Below are positions 43,668 to 52,680 of a stretch of DNA of 64,000 nucleotides, one piece after another. The stretch is from G963691835 sp963691835 (GTDB lineage: Bacteria; Pseudomonadota; Alphaproteobacteria; Thalassobaculales; Thalassobaculaceae). Where the stretch lies: contig OY829383.1 in the NCBI GenBank assembly GCA_963691835.1, forward strand, positions 2,046,001-2,110,000. Reading direction: 5' to 3'. The notes beneath the pieces are model-generated. The model was not told the origin of the DNA, did no database searches, and worked only from the letters and a program-made list of their open reading frames with translations. The translations under genes and the position numbers were made by a program. Every line of letters begins with the position of its first letter. Position 1 is the first letter of the stretch.

Positions 43668-46337
43668 ATGACGAAGTGGGTGTATGCGTTTGGCGCCGAT
43701 GGGGCGGATGGACGCGCGGACATGCGGAACCTTCTCGGCGGCAAGGGTGCGAACCTCGCTGAGATGAGTGCGATAGGCCTTCCGGTTCCGCCGGGCTTCA
43801 CCGTCAGCACTGAAGTCTGCACCTACTATTACGCCAACGGTCGGAACTTTCCGCCGGAGCTGACCGATCAGGTCAACGGCGCTCTCGCCGCGATCGAGAA
43901 GACCGTCGGCGCTGTTTTCGGAGATCCGGACAACCCGCTTCTTGTCTCTGTCCGGTCCGGCGCGCGCGCGTCCATGCCGGGCATGATGGACACGGTTCTG
44001 AACCTGGGTCTCAACGACCTGACGGTTGAGGGCTTGGCCGCCAAATCCGGGGACGCGCGGTTCGCTTATGACAGCTACCGCCGCTTTATCACGATGTATT
44101 CGGACGTCGTTCTGGGCATCGACCACTTCCACTTCGAGGATCTCCTGGAGATCGCGAAGGAGGAGAAGGGGATCGAACTCGACACGGAACTCGATGCCGA
44201 CGACTGGAAGCGTCTCGTGGTCGCGTTCAAAGCGAAGGTTCAGGACGAACTTGGCGAGGCGTTCCCACAAGAGCCCAGGGACCAGCTCTGGGGGGCGGTC
44301 GGTGCTGTCTTCGGCTCCTGGATGAACCAGCGGGCGATTGTCTACCGCCGCCTGCATGATATTCCCGAGTCCTGGGGAACGGCGGTCAACGTTCAGGCCA
44401 TGGTGTTCGGCAACATGGGCGATGACTGTGCTACCGGTGTTGCGTTCACCCGCAACCCCTCCACCGGCGAGAATGCGTTCTACGGGGAGTTTCTGATTAA
44501 CGCCCAGGGCGAGGACGTGGTCGCGGGCATCCGGACGCCCCAGCAGCTCACCCTCGCGGGCAAGGAAGAGAACAAGAGCGAGCTTCCGTCCATGGAGGAA
44601 GCGATGCCGGAGGTTCTCGGCCAGCTCCGACAGGTTCGGGGTACGCTCGAGACCCATTACCGGGACATGCAGGACATAGAGTTCACGGTCCAGCAGGGGC
44701 GTCTGTGGATGCTCCAGACCCGAAGCGGTAAGCGCACAACACCCGCCGCCATCAAAATGGCCGTGGACATGGCGACCGAAGGCCTGATCGACCGGACCGA
44801 AGCCGTCCGCCGCATCGCGCCCGAGTCCCTAGACCAGTTGCTTCACCCGACCCTCGATCCGTCCGCAGAACGCGCGGTGATCGCGCGGGGTCTCCCGGCG
44901 TCTCCGGGTGCTGCAAGCGGGACGGTCGTGTTGACCGCGGACAAGGCGGAGCAACAGGCCCATAACGGCGACAAAGTCATCCTGGTCCGGACCGAGACCA
45001 GCCCGGACGACATCCACGGCATGCACGCGGCACAGGGCATTCTAACCGCGCGGGGCGGGATGACGAGCCACGCGGCGGTGGTCGCCCGGGGCATGGGCAA
45101 GCCGTGCGTTTCCGGGGCGGCCGAAATCCGCGTCGACATGGCGGGCGAGAGGGTCTTCGTCGGAGACCGTGAGATCGCGGTCGGCGATAAGATCACCATC
45201 GACGGCGCCACCGGGGAAGTGATGCTGGGCCTTGTGCCGACCATTCAGCCCGAGCTCTCCGGCGAGTTCGCGACGCTGATGACCTGGGCGGATGAGATCC
45301 GGCGCCTCCGGGTCCGGACCAATGCCGAGACCCCGGAAGATGCCCGCACCGCGCGGGAGTTCGGTGCCGAGGGCATCGGGCTCTGCCGGACGGAGCATAT
45401 GTTCTTCGAGGCGGACCGGATCCTGGCCGTGCGCGAGATGATCATGGCCCGCACCATCGAGGACCGGCGATCGGCCCTCGCCAAGGTCCTCCCGATGCAG
45501 CGCACGGATTTCGAAGAGCTGTTCCGGATCATGAAGGGGCTGCCGGTCACGATTCGCCTGCTTGATCCGCCGCTTCACGAGTTCCTCCCCCACACCGACG
45601 CGGAGTTGGCGGATCTGGCGGAGGCGACGGATATGCCGGTGGAGAAGGTCCGGCACCGGGCGCAGGAGCTACACGAGTCCAACCCGATGCTTGGCCACCG
45701 GGGGTGCCGCTTGGCGATCTCCTACCCGGAGATACCGGAGATGCAGGCCCGCGCGATTTTCGAGGCTGCCACCGCGATCGCTGAGGAAACAGGCGAGCCG
45801 GTGGTGCCGGAGGTGATGATTCCGCTGGCCGGGACGGCGGCGGAGATCGAGATCCTGAAGGACATTATCGAGCGGACGGCGGCGGCGGTCGCCGAGGAAA
45901 CCGGCCGGAAGGTCGACTACCTTGTCGGCACGATGATCGAGCTGCCGCGCGCCGCCCTTCGGGCCGGGGAGATCGCGGAGCAGGCGGAATTCTTCAGCTT
46001 CGGCACCAACGATCTGACCCAGACCACATTCGGGATCAGCCGGGATGACGCCGGATCCTTCCTGAAGACCTATCAGGACAAGGGCATCGTCGCGAAGGAC
46101 CCGTTTGTCACCCTGGACGCCGATGGGGTCGGGGAATTGGTGCGGATCGGCGCCGAGCGGGGTCGCAATACCCGGTCGGATCTCAAGGTCGGGATCTGCG
46201 GAGAACACGGGGGCGACCCAGCCTCCATCCGGTTCTGCGATGAAGCCGGTCTCGACTACGTGTCCTGCTCCCCCTTCCGGGTTCCAATCGCCCGATTGGC
46301 TGCCGCCCAGGCTGCCGTGGACGCGGCGGAAAGCTGA
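43668..46337 (+). CDS. ppdK: Pyruvate, phosphate dikinase
   Basis: Interconverts pyruvate and phosphoenolpyruvate with ATP and Pi. The N-terminal ATP-grasp domain starts GGKGANLAEMSAIGLPVPPGF; the phosphohistidine domain has GGMTSHAAVVARGMGKPC with the swinging His468 and, two residues before it, Thr466, the PpsR phosphorylation site. The C-terminal PEP/pyruvate barrel has GTEGIGLCRTEHMFF-like sequence and the catalytic cysteine near residue 844 in GICGEHGGDP. Length 889 is typical. PpsR is encoded at 4643-5470. Confidence 0.97.
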   Translation: MTKWVYAFGADGADGRADMRNLLGGKGANLAEMSAIGLPVPPGFTVSTEVCTYYYANGRNFPPELTDQVNGALAAIEKTVGAVFGDPDNPLLVSVRSGARASMPGMMDTVLNLGLNDLTVEGLAAKSGDARFAYDSYRRFITMYSDVVLGIDHFHFEDLLEIAKEEKGIELDTELDADDWKRLVVAFKAKVQDELGEAFPQEPRDQLWGAVGAVFGSWMNQRAIVYRRLHDIPESWGTAVNVQAMVFGNMGDDCATGVAFTRNPSTGENAFYGEFLINAQGEDVVAGIRTPQQLTLAGKEENKSELPSMEEAMPEVLGQLRQVRGTLETHYRDMQDIEFTVQQGRLWMLQTRSGKRTTPAAIKMAVDMATEGLIDRTEAVRRIAPESLDQLLHPTLDPSAERAVIARGLPASPGAASGTVVLTADKAEQQAHNGDKVILVRTETSPDDIHGMHAAQGILTARGGMTSHAAVVARGMGKPCVSGAAEIRVDMAGERVFVGDREIAVGDKITIDGATGEVMLGLVPTIQPELSGEFATLMTWADEIRRLRVRTNAETPEDARTAREFGAEGIGLCRTEHMFFEADRILAVREMIMARTIEDRRSALAKVLPMQRTDFEELFRIMKGLPVTIRLLDPPLHEFLPHTDAELADLAEATDMPVEKVRHRAQELHESNPMLGHRGCRLAISYPEIPEMQARAIFEAATAIAEETGEPVVPEVMIPLAGTAAEIEILKDIIERTAAAVAEETGRKVDYLVGTMIELPRAALRAGEIAEQAEFFSFGTNDLTQTTFGISRDDAGSFLKTYQDKGIVAKDPFVTLDADGVGELVRIGAERGRNTRSDLKVGICGEHGGDPASIRFCDEAGLDYVSCSPFRVPIARLAAAQAAVDAAES

Positions 46338-46349
46338 CGGCCCACAACA

Positions 46350-46375
46350 ACGACCAACGACGACGACCAACGACG
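46350..46375. repeat. Two tandem 13-base repeats
   Basis: ACGACCAACGACG occurs twice in direct succession (46350-46362 and 46363-46375), just past the ppdK stop in a 276-base gap before amtB. Not part of a coding frame I can support. Confidence 0.7.
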
Positions 46376-46501
46376 GTGGCTCTGGGATGATCAGGGTCAT
46401 CGGCGTCATGCCGAGCCCGTACCACCTTGATTTTAGTCTTGTGCTGCCGACGCGGGGCTCAATTGAGCGCCGATGGTCTCGCCTTGTCCGAGGGCCGCTT
46501 C

Positions 46502-46548
46502 CAAAAGAAAACGACACGCCCGATTTCCCGAGCGTGTCGTTCTTTTTG
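46502..46548. terminator. Bidirectional terminator between ppdK and amtB
   Basis: Perfect ten-base arms AACGACACGC (46510-46519) and GCGTGTCGTT (46532-46541) enclose a 12-base loop. T-tracts follow on both strands (CTTTTT on plus, TTTCTTTTGG on minus). It fits the convergent ends of ppdK and amtB. Confidence 0.85.
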
Positions 46549-46550
46549 TG

Positions 46551-46581
46551 CCGACCCCGGCCGAAGGCTGGCCGGGGTCGG
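46551..46581. terminator. Second very strong GC hairpin
   Basis: Twelve-base perfect arms CCGACCCCGGCC (46551-46562) and GGCCGGGGTCGG (46570-46581) with a seven-base loop, ten bases after the first hairpin and 33 bases past the amtB stop. No long T-tract follows. It may back up the terminator or protect the 3' end of the amtB message. Confidence 0.6.
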
Positions 46582-46613
46582 TATCCAATGATCCGATGGA
46601 TCAGATGGGTTGA

Positions 46614-47936
46614 TTAGATGGTCTGGGAGCCGCTGCCGAACTCGGGATAGGCCTCGAGGCCACATTCCGTCCGGTCGAGGCCACTGTCCTCTTCCTCTTC
46701 GCTCGGCCGCAGACCGAGGATCATTCCGAGCACCGCCCAGACGATCGCGCTGGTCACCGCGACGAAAGCGCCGATGGCAACGATGCCGATGATCTGCGTC
46801 ACGATGTTCGCACCGCCGGTGAAGGCGACCGCGATGGTGCCCCAGATGCCCGCGAACAGGTGAACCGGAACCGCGCCCACGACGTCGTCGATGCCGAGCT
46901 TGTCGAGAAGCGGAACCGTCAACACCACGATCATGCCGCCGATACCGCCGACGATGATCGCCATGAGCGGCGACGGGGCCAGCGGCTCCGCCGTGATGGC
47001 GACAAGGCCACCCAGAGCGCCGTTGAGCGCCATGGTCAGGTCGACCTTCTTGTACATGATCAGAGTGAGGATCACCGCGATCACCACGCCCGACGCGGCG
47101 GCCAGGTTGGTGTTCATGTAGATGGTCGCGATCGCGATCACGTCGGCCGCAGAGCCCATGGCGAGCTGGGAGCCGCCGTTGAAGCCGAACCAGCCCATCC
47201 AGAGGATGAACGTGCCCAACGTAGCCAGCGGCAGATTGGCACCCGGCATCGGGATCGACTTGCCGTCGACGAAGCGGCCCTTACGGGCGCCGATGATGAT
47301 GGCGCCGGTGAGTGCTGCCCAGCCGCCCACGGAGTGGACGATGGTCGAGCCGGCGAAGTCGCTGAAGCCCATCTCCGACAGCCAGCCGCCGCCCCAGGTC
47401 CAGGAACCCTGGATCGGGTAGATGATGCCGGTCAGGATGACGGTGAAGATCAGGAACGGCACGAGCTTCACGCGCTCCGCCACCGTGCCGGATACGATCG
47501 ACGCGGTCGCCGCGACGAACACCATCTGGAAGAACCAGTCGGACACGGCCGCGTAGCCCGTGGCGTCACCGGTGAACACACCGTCACCGTCGATCGGGTC
47601 GCTTGCTGCCCACGGGATTGGCGTGCCGATGAAACCGGACACGTCCATGTACATGAGGTTGTAGCCAACCAGCCAGTACATGATGCCCGCGATCGAGTAG
47701 AGCGCGATGTTCTTGGTGCACTGCATCGCGGTGTTCTTGGTCCGGACGAGGCCGGCCTCAAGCATCGCGAAGCCGGCGGCCATCCACATGACCAGGAAGC
47801 CGTGCATCAGGAACGACAAAGAGTTGAAAATGAACGCAGTTTCCGCCGAAACCTCAGCGGATGCGGTCTTCGCCATGCCCGCTGTCACAACCGCAACAGC
47901 GAGGGCCATCGACGAGTATCCGAAGAACTTTCTCAT
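46614..47936 (-). CDS. amtB: Ammonium transporter
   Basis: Trimeric inner-membrane channel for ammonium. The 440-residue protein has an N-terminal signal-like segment ending near KTASAEVSA, then eleven predicted membrane helices. Family signatures include WMAAGFAMLEAGLVRTKNT, DFAGSTIVHSVGGWAALTGA and VPVHLFAGIWGTIAVAF, containing the two pore histidines. It starts 11 bases after the glnK stop on the same strand, so it is cotranscribed and gated by the PII protein. Confidence 0.97.
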   Translation of the reverse strand: MRKFFGYSSMALAVAVVTAGMAKTASAEVSAETAFIFNSLSFLMHGFLVMWMAAGFAMLEAGLVRTKNTAMQCTKNIALYSIAGIMYWLVGYNLMYMDVSGFIGTPIPWAASDPIDGDGVFTGDATGYAAVSDWFFQMVFVAATASIVSGTVAERVKLVPFLIFTVILTGIIYPIQGSWTWGGGWLSEMGFSDFAGSTIVHSVGGWAALTGAIIIGARKGRFVDGKSIPMPGANLPLATLGTFILWMGWFGFNGGSQLAMGSAADVIAIATIYMNTNLAAASGVVIAVILTLIMYKKVDLTMALNGALGGLVAITAEPLAPSPLMAIIVGGIGGMIVVLTVPLLDKLGIDDVVGAVPVHLFAGIWGTIAVAFTGGANIVTQIIGIVAIGAFVAVTSAIVWAVLGMILGLRPSEEEEDSGLDRTECGLEAYPEFGSGSQTI

Positions 47937-47947
47937 GTGAGCCCCCC

Positions 47948-48286
47948 TCAGAGCGCGTCGGTGTCGGTCTCGCCGGTCCGGATCCGGACAGCTTGCGAGA
48001 CATCGAGCACAAAGATCTTGCCGTCGCCGATCCGGCCGGTCGCAGCCGACTTCTGGATCTGTTCGACAACCTGATCGACGAGATCGTCGCCAACAGCGAC
48101 TTCGATCTTCACTTTGGGCAGGAAGTTAACGGCGTACTCGGCGCCGCGATAAATCTCCGTTTGCCCCTTCTGTCTTCCGAAACCCTTCACTTCACTGACC
48201 GTCAGGCCTTGAATGCCAAGTGTCGTGAGGGATTCCCGAACTTCGTCGAGCTTGAAGGGCTTGATGATGGCCATGACCAACTTCAT
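47948..48286 (-). CDS. glnK: PII nitrogen regulatory protein (GlnK type)
   Basis: Trimeric signal protein that senses 2-oxoglutarate and ATP/ADP and blocks AmtB when nitrogen is plentiful. The start at 48286 gives 112 residues, the exact family length; the longer open frame would add 44 unrelated residues. Tyr51 of the T-loop (EIYRGAEYAVNF) is the uridylylation site, and the C-terminal GRIGDGKIFVLD is conserved. Pairing with amtB favours GlnK over GlnB. A sigma54-like promoter lies about 100 bases upstream. Confidence 0.95.
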   Translation of the reverse strand: MKLVMAIIKPFKLDEVRESLTTLGIQGLTVSEVKGFGRQKGQTEIYRGAEYAVNFLPKVKIEVAVGDDLVDQVVEQIQKSAATGRIGDGKIFVLDVSQAVRIRTGETDTDAL

Positions 48287-48646
48287 ATCGCCGCTCCCCC
48301 TTTTTTGTTTCGTGTACCGACCCATTGGACGCTCGATCCGAAGAGCCGAACGGACGACGCCGACGCGCCGCCCACGCACTCGACTACAAAAAGCGTGCCG
48401 CGCTAGGTATGGCCCCATAAACCGATGAATTTCAGTGATGTGACACTGTATGTGGTGTTTAGTTACCTAAACTGAGGAACATTTGGATATCATGGTTTGG
48501 GCAAAATATAGGCATATTCTGCAAGTTGCACAAAAAATCGGCATGCATTTTTGTTCAATTCTTGAGCAGATGGGGCGACCGTCGACGCTGGCCCAGACGA
48601 GCGGTGACCGCACCTTACGGCTGGAAGAACGTCCTGCGGGACCGTG
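48287..48646. other. AT-rich intergenic region between glnK and mltA
   Basis: This 360-base gap has a sigma54-like promoter at 48385-48400 and a notable AT-rich stretch at about 48430-48570. It also has a small dyad, TTTAG and CTAAA arms around 48459-48472. No open frame inside has protein-like composition. mltA is transcribed toward this region and ends at its edge. Confidence 0.5.
48385..48400 (-). promoter_or_regulatory. Sigma54-like promoter for glnK-amtB
   Basis: On the minus strand CGGCAC is followed, after five bases, by TTGTA. It matches TGGCAC-N5-TTGCW except for the first base and the C of the -12 element. The start point would be near 48373, about 87 bases before the glnK ATG. The 130 bases upstream (to about 48570) are unusually AT-rich and could hold NtrC sites. 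Confidence 0.5.
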
Positions 48647-49843
48647 TCAGGAGCCGGCAGCCGAAGCGACCGCCGACAGGGTCTTGGGCAACAGCATCAC
48701 CATGTTCCCGTCCGCGGCCATTGGGCCGGCCAATTTAGCGGCAGCCGCCCCCGGTCCCCAAAACACATCACCCCTGACAGGCCCGCGAATGGCGCCGCCG
48801 GTATCCTGCGCCACCATCAGCCGGCGGAGTGTCTTGCCGTTCTCATCGACGTAGTCCGCCTCAAGCCAGACCGGTGCGCCGAGCGGATGAAAGCGAAGAT
48901 CAACAGCAAGGCTCCGCCCCGGCGTCAGGGCGACGCCCTGGGCACCGATCGGTCCGTCTCCGGAAATCTCCCGGAAAAAGATGTAGGACGGGTTCAGGTT
49001 CATAACCTCGTTCTGCCGGCCGGGATTGGCATCCAGCCACGATCGGATCGCCTGGAGGGACATGTCTTCCCGCGCGACCTCTCCTGTTTCAATCAGGTAC
49101 CGGCCGATCGGGTAATAGACGTGGCCGTTGTGGCCGTCATAGCCGACGCGCCGGATGCTGCCGTCGGTCATGCGGACGCGGCCGGAGCCCTGAATGTGGA
49201 GAAAGAAAGCGTCGATGGGATCGGACAGCCACATCAACGGCTCAGTGTTCTCCTCAAGCGAGCCGGCGATGATGTCCTCCCGGCTGTCGAAGGGGACGAG
49301 ACGGCTCCCCTGAAGACGCCCGGCAATACGCTCCCCTCGGAGGCTGTCACGCCAGTCTCCCAAGTCGACCAAGACCAGATCGTCCGGCCTGGGATGGAGA
49401 GGAACGGCATGCTCCGTGGTGCGGCTGTCGGCACCCTCCAGTTCGGGCTCGAAATAGCCTGTGAAAAGGCCTGTTTTGGCCCCGTCGACCGTGATCCGCC
49501 AAGGATTGAACCATGTCTCGAAGTAGACGCGCGCGGCGGCGTGATCGTCGTCCCGGAGATCCTTCAAGGCCTCACAAGCGCCGCGCCAATCACCGATGGT
49601 GCCGCCCGGAATGTCGTCAGACCGGGCGACACGCCGGTCGTCCGGCCGCCGACCGAACAGGTTACAGGTCCGCCGCATCGCGGGAAGGGCCGCCGCGTGG
49701 CGATCCTCTGGCCAGCCTTCGATGTCAGAGAAAGAAATGGCGGTCCGCCCGATCACCGGGGCATCGGGTGTGACGGGCTCGTCGGCCTCTTCACTACAGG
49801 CCGCGAGCAGGAGCGCAAGACAGCCGACCGCTATGCGGCGCAT
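48647..49843 (-). CDS. mltA: Membrane-bound lytic murein transglycosylase A
   Basis: Outer-membrane lipoprotein that cleaves peptidoglycan glycan strands with formation of 1,6-anhydro-muramyl ends. The start at 49843, after AAGGAAG, gives a signal peptide with the lipobox LLAAC, so the mature protein is lipid-anchored at Cys16. Family motifs include TGYFEPELEGA, MWLSDPIDAFFLHIQGSGRV and, near the C-terminus, VAQDTGGAIRGPVRGDVFWG with the catalytic aspartate. Length 398. The Tim44-domain gene lies 50 bases upstream, and fxsA is divergent. Confidence 0.93.
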   Translation of the reverse strand: MRRIAVGCLALLLAACSEEADEPVTPDAPVIGRTAISFSDIEGWPEDRHAAALPAMRRTCNLFGRRPDDRRVARSDDIPGGTIGDWRGACEALKDLRDDDHAAARVYFETWFNPWRITVDGAKTGLFTGYFEPELEGADSRTTEHAVPLHPRPDDLVLVDLGDWRDSLRGERIAGRLQGSRLVPFDSREDIIAGSLEENTEPLMWLSDPIDAFFLHIQGSGRVRMTDGSIRRVGYDGHNGHVYYPIGRYLIETGEVAREDMSLQAIRSWLDANPGRQNEVMNLNPSYIFFREISGDGPIGAQGVALTPGRSLAVDLRFHPLGAPVWLEADYVDENGKTLRRLMVAQDTGGAIRGPVRGDVFWGPGAAAAKLAGPMAADGNMVMLLPKTLSAVASAAGS

Positions 49844-49893
49844 CGCGCTTCCTTTGCACCCGCGGCGACCGGCGGGTGAAACGGAATTGATCA

Positions 49894-50598
49894 TTACTCT
49901 TCGGGGACGCGGGTGGCGACGAGTTGCCAGTTCGGGTCGTCCGTCCGGGTATCGCGGGAGAACGTCCAGATGTCGGTGATTGTTTCGATCTTGTCGGGTT
50001 CGCCGTCGATGACCTCACCCTCGGCGTCGCGGGCGACTTTCACCTGATCGCTTGTGAACTCCACCGTCACTTCCGCCATCGCGCCGTTCAGGCGGGCCTC
50101 GATGACGTCGGCCGCCCGCACAGAGGAGACGGTCGTCTCAAGCGTCTCGCCCGCGTCGTCGCGACGCTGAATCTCAGACGCGAACCCACCGAAGAGTGCT
50201 GGGCTCAACAGCGGCCGGAGGCGGTCCGTGTCGCCGTCCGCGAAAGCGCCGACAATGTACTCGAACGCAGCCTTTGCACCCCGGGTGAACTCCTTCTCGT
50301 CGAAAGAAGGATCCGCCCGCTTGAGACGCATGAGGCCGGCAGCCAGGGTCTCTGGCTCCTCCTCTTCCTCGAAGGAACCGTCTTCAATGCCCTGTTGGGT
50401 CCGGTCCGGCAGCGGCACCACGTTGTCGGCTGCACTTTCACCACGTGCGTTCTTCTCGGCATCCTCGGGGGCTGCGAACGGATCGACGCGGCGCTCGTTT
50501 CCAGTTCGGCGGCCAAGAACGCGGCGTAGCTGGAACACCAGATACGCGGCCAACATGGCAAACAGGATGATATCGATCGATGCGAAGCCGTCGCTCAT
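49894..50598 (-). CDS. Tim44-domain protein
   Basis: Homologue of the mitochondrial Tim44 C-terminal domain, found in alphaproteobacteria. One N-terminal membrane helix (IDIILFAMLAAYLVFQLRRVL) is followed by an acidic linker with a run of glutamates, then the soluble domain from about residue 95 (FTRGAKAAFEYIVGAFADGD) to the end. Length 234. It is next to mltA, fxsA and secB, as in many alphaproteobacteria, hinting at a role in envelope protein handling; the biochemical role is unknown. Confidence 0.88.
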   Translation of the reverse strand: MSDGFASIDIILFAMLAAYLVFQLRRVLGRRTGNERRVDPFAAPEDAEKNARGESAADNVVPLPDRTQQGIEDGSFEEEEEPETLAAGLMRLKRADPSFDEKEFTRGAKAAFEYIVGAFADGDTDRLRPLLSPALFGGFASEIQRRDDAGETLETTVSSVRAADVIEARLNGAMAEVTVEFTSDQVKVARDAEGEVIDGEPDKIETITDIWTFSRDTRTDDPNWQLVATRVPEE

Positions 50599-50758
50599 GA
50601 TCCGTTCTCGATCCTCGACCGGTGGGTCGGGACAGGATGCGATCGAAGCGTCCTGAAGACGCCCGCGAACCCTGTGCCCGCTATCAAGACGGTCGCCGTG
50701 GGGACGACCAATCCCATATTCTTCTCAGAGATAAGCTTTCGACGATGAAAGAGCAAGC

Positions 50759-51289
50759 ATGGCGCTGGTCGTTCTGGTGGTGATTTTGGCGATTCCGGTC
50801 GTTGAGATCTGGGCATTTATCCAAGCGGGGGAAGCGATCGGGGCTGCTCCGACCATCGCGCTGACGCTCCTGACGGCGGGCGTCGGCGTCATGTTGTTCC
50901 GTTGGCAAGGTACCGCCATCGTCGGCCGGCTCCGGTCGGAGATGGAAGACGGGCGGATGCCGCTCCTGGAAATCGTTGACGGTTTCGGGCTGCTGATCGC
51001 GGGCGCCCTTCTCTTCCTGCCGGGTCTCGTCACCGACGTGATCGGGTTCGTGCTGTTCATCCCCCCGGTGCGCGTCGTCCTGATCGCGGCGATGGTCCGG
51101 TCGATGATGCGGCGGGGGCACGTTCACATGAGTGGCGGCGCGACGATGCATCGCAGTCCCGGCGGGGCCGGTGACCGTGTCGTCGAAGCGGAGTTCGAGG
51201 AAGTTCGGGCGGAGGACGACAACGCGTCCCCGGCGAACAAAGACGGACCCCATCGTCTGGAAGGGCCGGACAGTGGCTCCCGACAATGA
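50759..51289 (+). CDS. fxsA: FxsA family cytoplasmic-membrane protein
   Basis: Small membrane protein related to E. coli FxsA, whose overproduction blocks exclusion of phage T7 by F. Two to three hydrophobic segments are seen (about 1-20, 27-47 and 79-115), the first with VVEIWAFIQAGEAIG and the third with GLLIAGALLFLPGLVTDVIG. The C-terminal 55 residues form a polar tail with RRGHVHM and acidic patches. Length 176. Divergent from the Tim44-domain gene across 160 bases. Confidence 0.9.
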   Translation: MALVVLVVILAIPVVEIWAFIQAGEAIGAAPTIALTLLTAGVGVMLFRWQGTAIVGRLRSEMEDGRMPLLEIVDGFGLLIAGALLFLPGLVTDVIGFVLFIPPVRVVLIAAMVRSMMRRGHVHMSGGATMHRSPGGAGDRVVEAEFEEVRAEDDNASPANKDGPHRLEGPDSGSRQ

Positions 51290-51384
51290 GGGTTGGAAGA
51301 CAATATACACTCCGATAAGACGGCGCTCCGGACCGCTGCGTCCCTAAACATCCCACACGACCGACAGACGATCGAGGCAAGATC

Positions 51385-51951
51385 ATGCTGCTGCTGCGCC
51401 ACGGGCAATCCGAATTCAACGTGGTCTTCGGCGCCACAGGCCGGGATCCCGGCATTGAGGACCCGAAGCTGACCCCGCTCGGGGTCGATCAGGCGAAAGC
51501 GGCGGCAGAGGCGCTGGCGGGACACGATGTGCGCCGGATCGTGACCAGCCCCTATACGAGAGCGCTGCAGACGGCCGAAATCGTCGCAGAGCGCATCGGG
51601 GTGCCTGTTACCGTCGAGGCCCTTGTCCGGGAGCACTGTCACTTCGTATGTGACGTCGGCACGTCCGCCCGGGAGTTGGGCAGCCTTTGGCCGGCCTGGT
51701 CCTTCGACCATCTGGACGAGCAGTGGTGGCCCCACGAGCGGAACGAGTCTGACGAGCAGGTCCGAGCGCGGGGCCTGGCGTTCACGGAAAAGGCCTTCCT
51801 GGAGGATGACTGGCGCCACGTCGCCGTGGTCTGCCACTGGGGTTTCATCCGGGGGCTGACTGGTCTCAGGGTCCAGAATTGTTCCATTGTGCGGGTGACC
51901 AGTCAGGACGGCTCCGCCGCCGACCTTGTTCACACCCCGGACGCATGCTAG
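51385..51951 (+). CDS. Histidine phosphatase (phosphoglycerate-mutase-like) family protein
   Basis: Branch of the histidine phosphatase superfamily; substrate unknown. The phosphohistidine motif LLRHGQSEFN opens the protein, TSPYTRALQTAEIV is the second conserved block and VVCHWGFIRGLTG holds the second catalytic histidine. Length 188 is normal. It lies between fxsA and secB on the same strand. Many alphaproteobacteria lack a gene at this place. Confidence 0.85.
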   Translation: MLLLRHGQSEFNVVFGATGRDPGIEDPKLTPLGVDQAKAAAEALAGHDVRRIVTSPYTRALQTAEIVAERIGVPVTVEALVREHCHFVCDVGTSARELGSLWPAWSFDHLDEQWWPHERNESDEQVRARGLAFTEKAFLEDDWRHVAVVCHWGFIRGLTGLRVQNCSIVRVTSQDGSAADLVHTPDAC

Positions 51952-51981
51952 GCAGCCCGACCGGTTCCAGGAGAGATTTTC

Positions 51982-52575
51982 ATGTCAGACGACCAACTGG
52001 GTGCAGTGCCCCCCGCTGCTGATCCGAATGCCCCGGCCGACAACGCCGCACCGATGGTTCAGCTCCAGATCCATGCCCAGTATGTGAAGGACCTGTCCTT
52101 CGAGAGCCCGAACGGTCCCTTTGGCGCTGCGGACGGTCAGGGCGGGGTCGACATCAGCGTCGATGTGCGCGCGAATGCGAAGGCCGAGAACCACTACGAG
52201 GTTGACCTGATCCTGTCGGCCACTGGTAAGCATGCGCAGGGCACCCTGTTCGTGGCGGAGCTGACCTATAGTGGGCTGTTCACGCTGCCGGAGCTGCCGC
52301 TGGAGCACCGGAAGGCGGTGCTTCTGATCGAGTGTCCGCGGCTTCTGTTCCCGTTTGGCCGGGCAATCATCTCCGATGTGACCCGGGAGGGCGGTTTCCC
52401 CCCGCTGATGCTGCAGCCGGTCGACTTCGCCGCCCTCTACCAGCGGTCCCAGGCCCAGGCCGCCGCACCCTCCGAAGCGGCCCCAATGCCGCCGGTTGAT
52501 CCCGCCACCCCGGCTGACGGCGGCGAGGACACCACACCCGGTGGCCCGGTCGTAACGCCGCTCAGCGGGTCATAA
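51982..52575 (+). CDS. secB: Protein-export chaperone SecB
   Basis: Tetrameric chaperone that keeps exported preproteins unfolded and delivers them to SecA. Family core from about residue 25: MVQLQIHAQYVKDLSFESPN, then ELTYSGLFTLPELP and CPRLLFPFGRAIISDVTREGGFPPL. Unlike E. coli SecB (155 residues) it has a 24-residue N-terminal and a 40-residue C-terminal Ala/Pro/acidic extension, frequent in alphaproteobacteria. It is about 44 kb from dnaQ, its usual neighbour. Confidence 0.95.
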   Translation: MSDDQLGAVPPAADPNAPADNAAPMVQLQIHAQYVKDLSFESPNGPFGAADGQGGVDISVDVRANAKAENHYEVDLILSATGKHAQGTLFVAELTYSGLFTLPELPLEHRKAVLLIECPRLLFPFGRAIISDVTREGGFPPLMLQPVDFAALYQRSQAQAAAPSEAAPMPPVDPATPADGGEDTTPGGPVVTPLSGS

Positions 52576-52680
52576 GTCAGGGTCAAGTAAGCTCATGCAT
52601 CGAAGGCCGAGAACCGGGGGCGACCAAAACCCGCGGAGTCCGGCAGTTGCTTACGCTTTCGGCAAGGAAATGATTGGGAT

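Noticed and set aside
46860..48074. 404-residue plus-strand frame opposite amtB
   Set aside because: Its composition is dominated by Asp, His, Arg and Glu and it mirrors the amtB codons; amtB is unmistakable.
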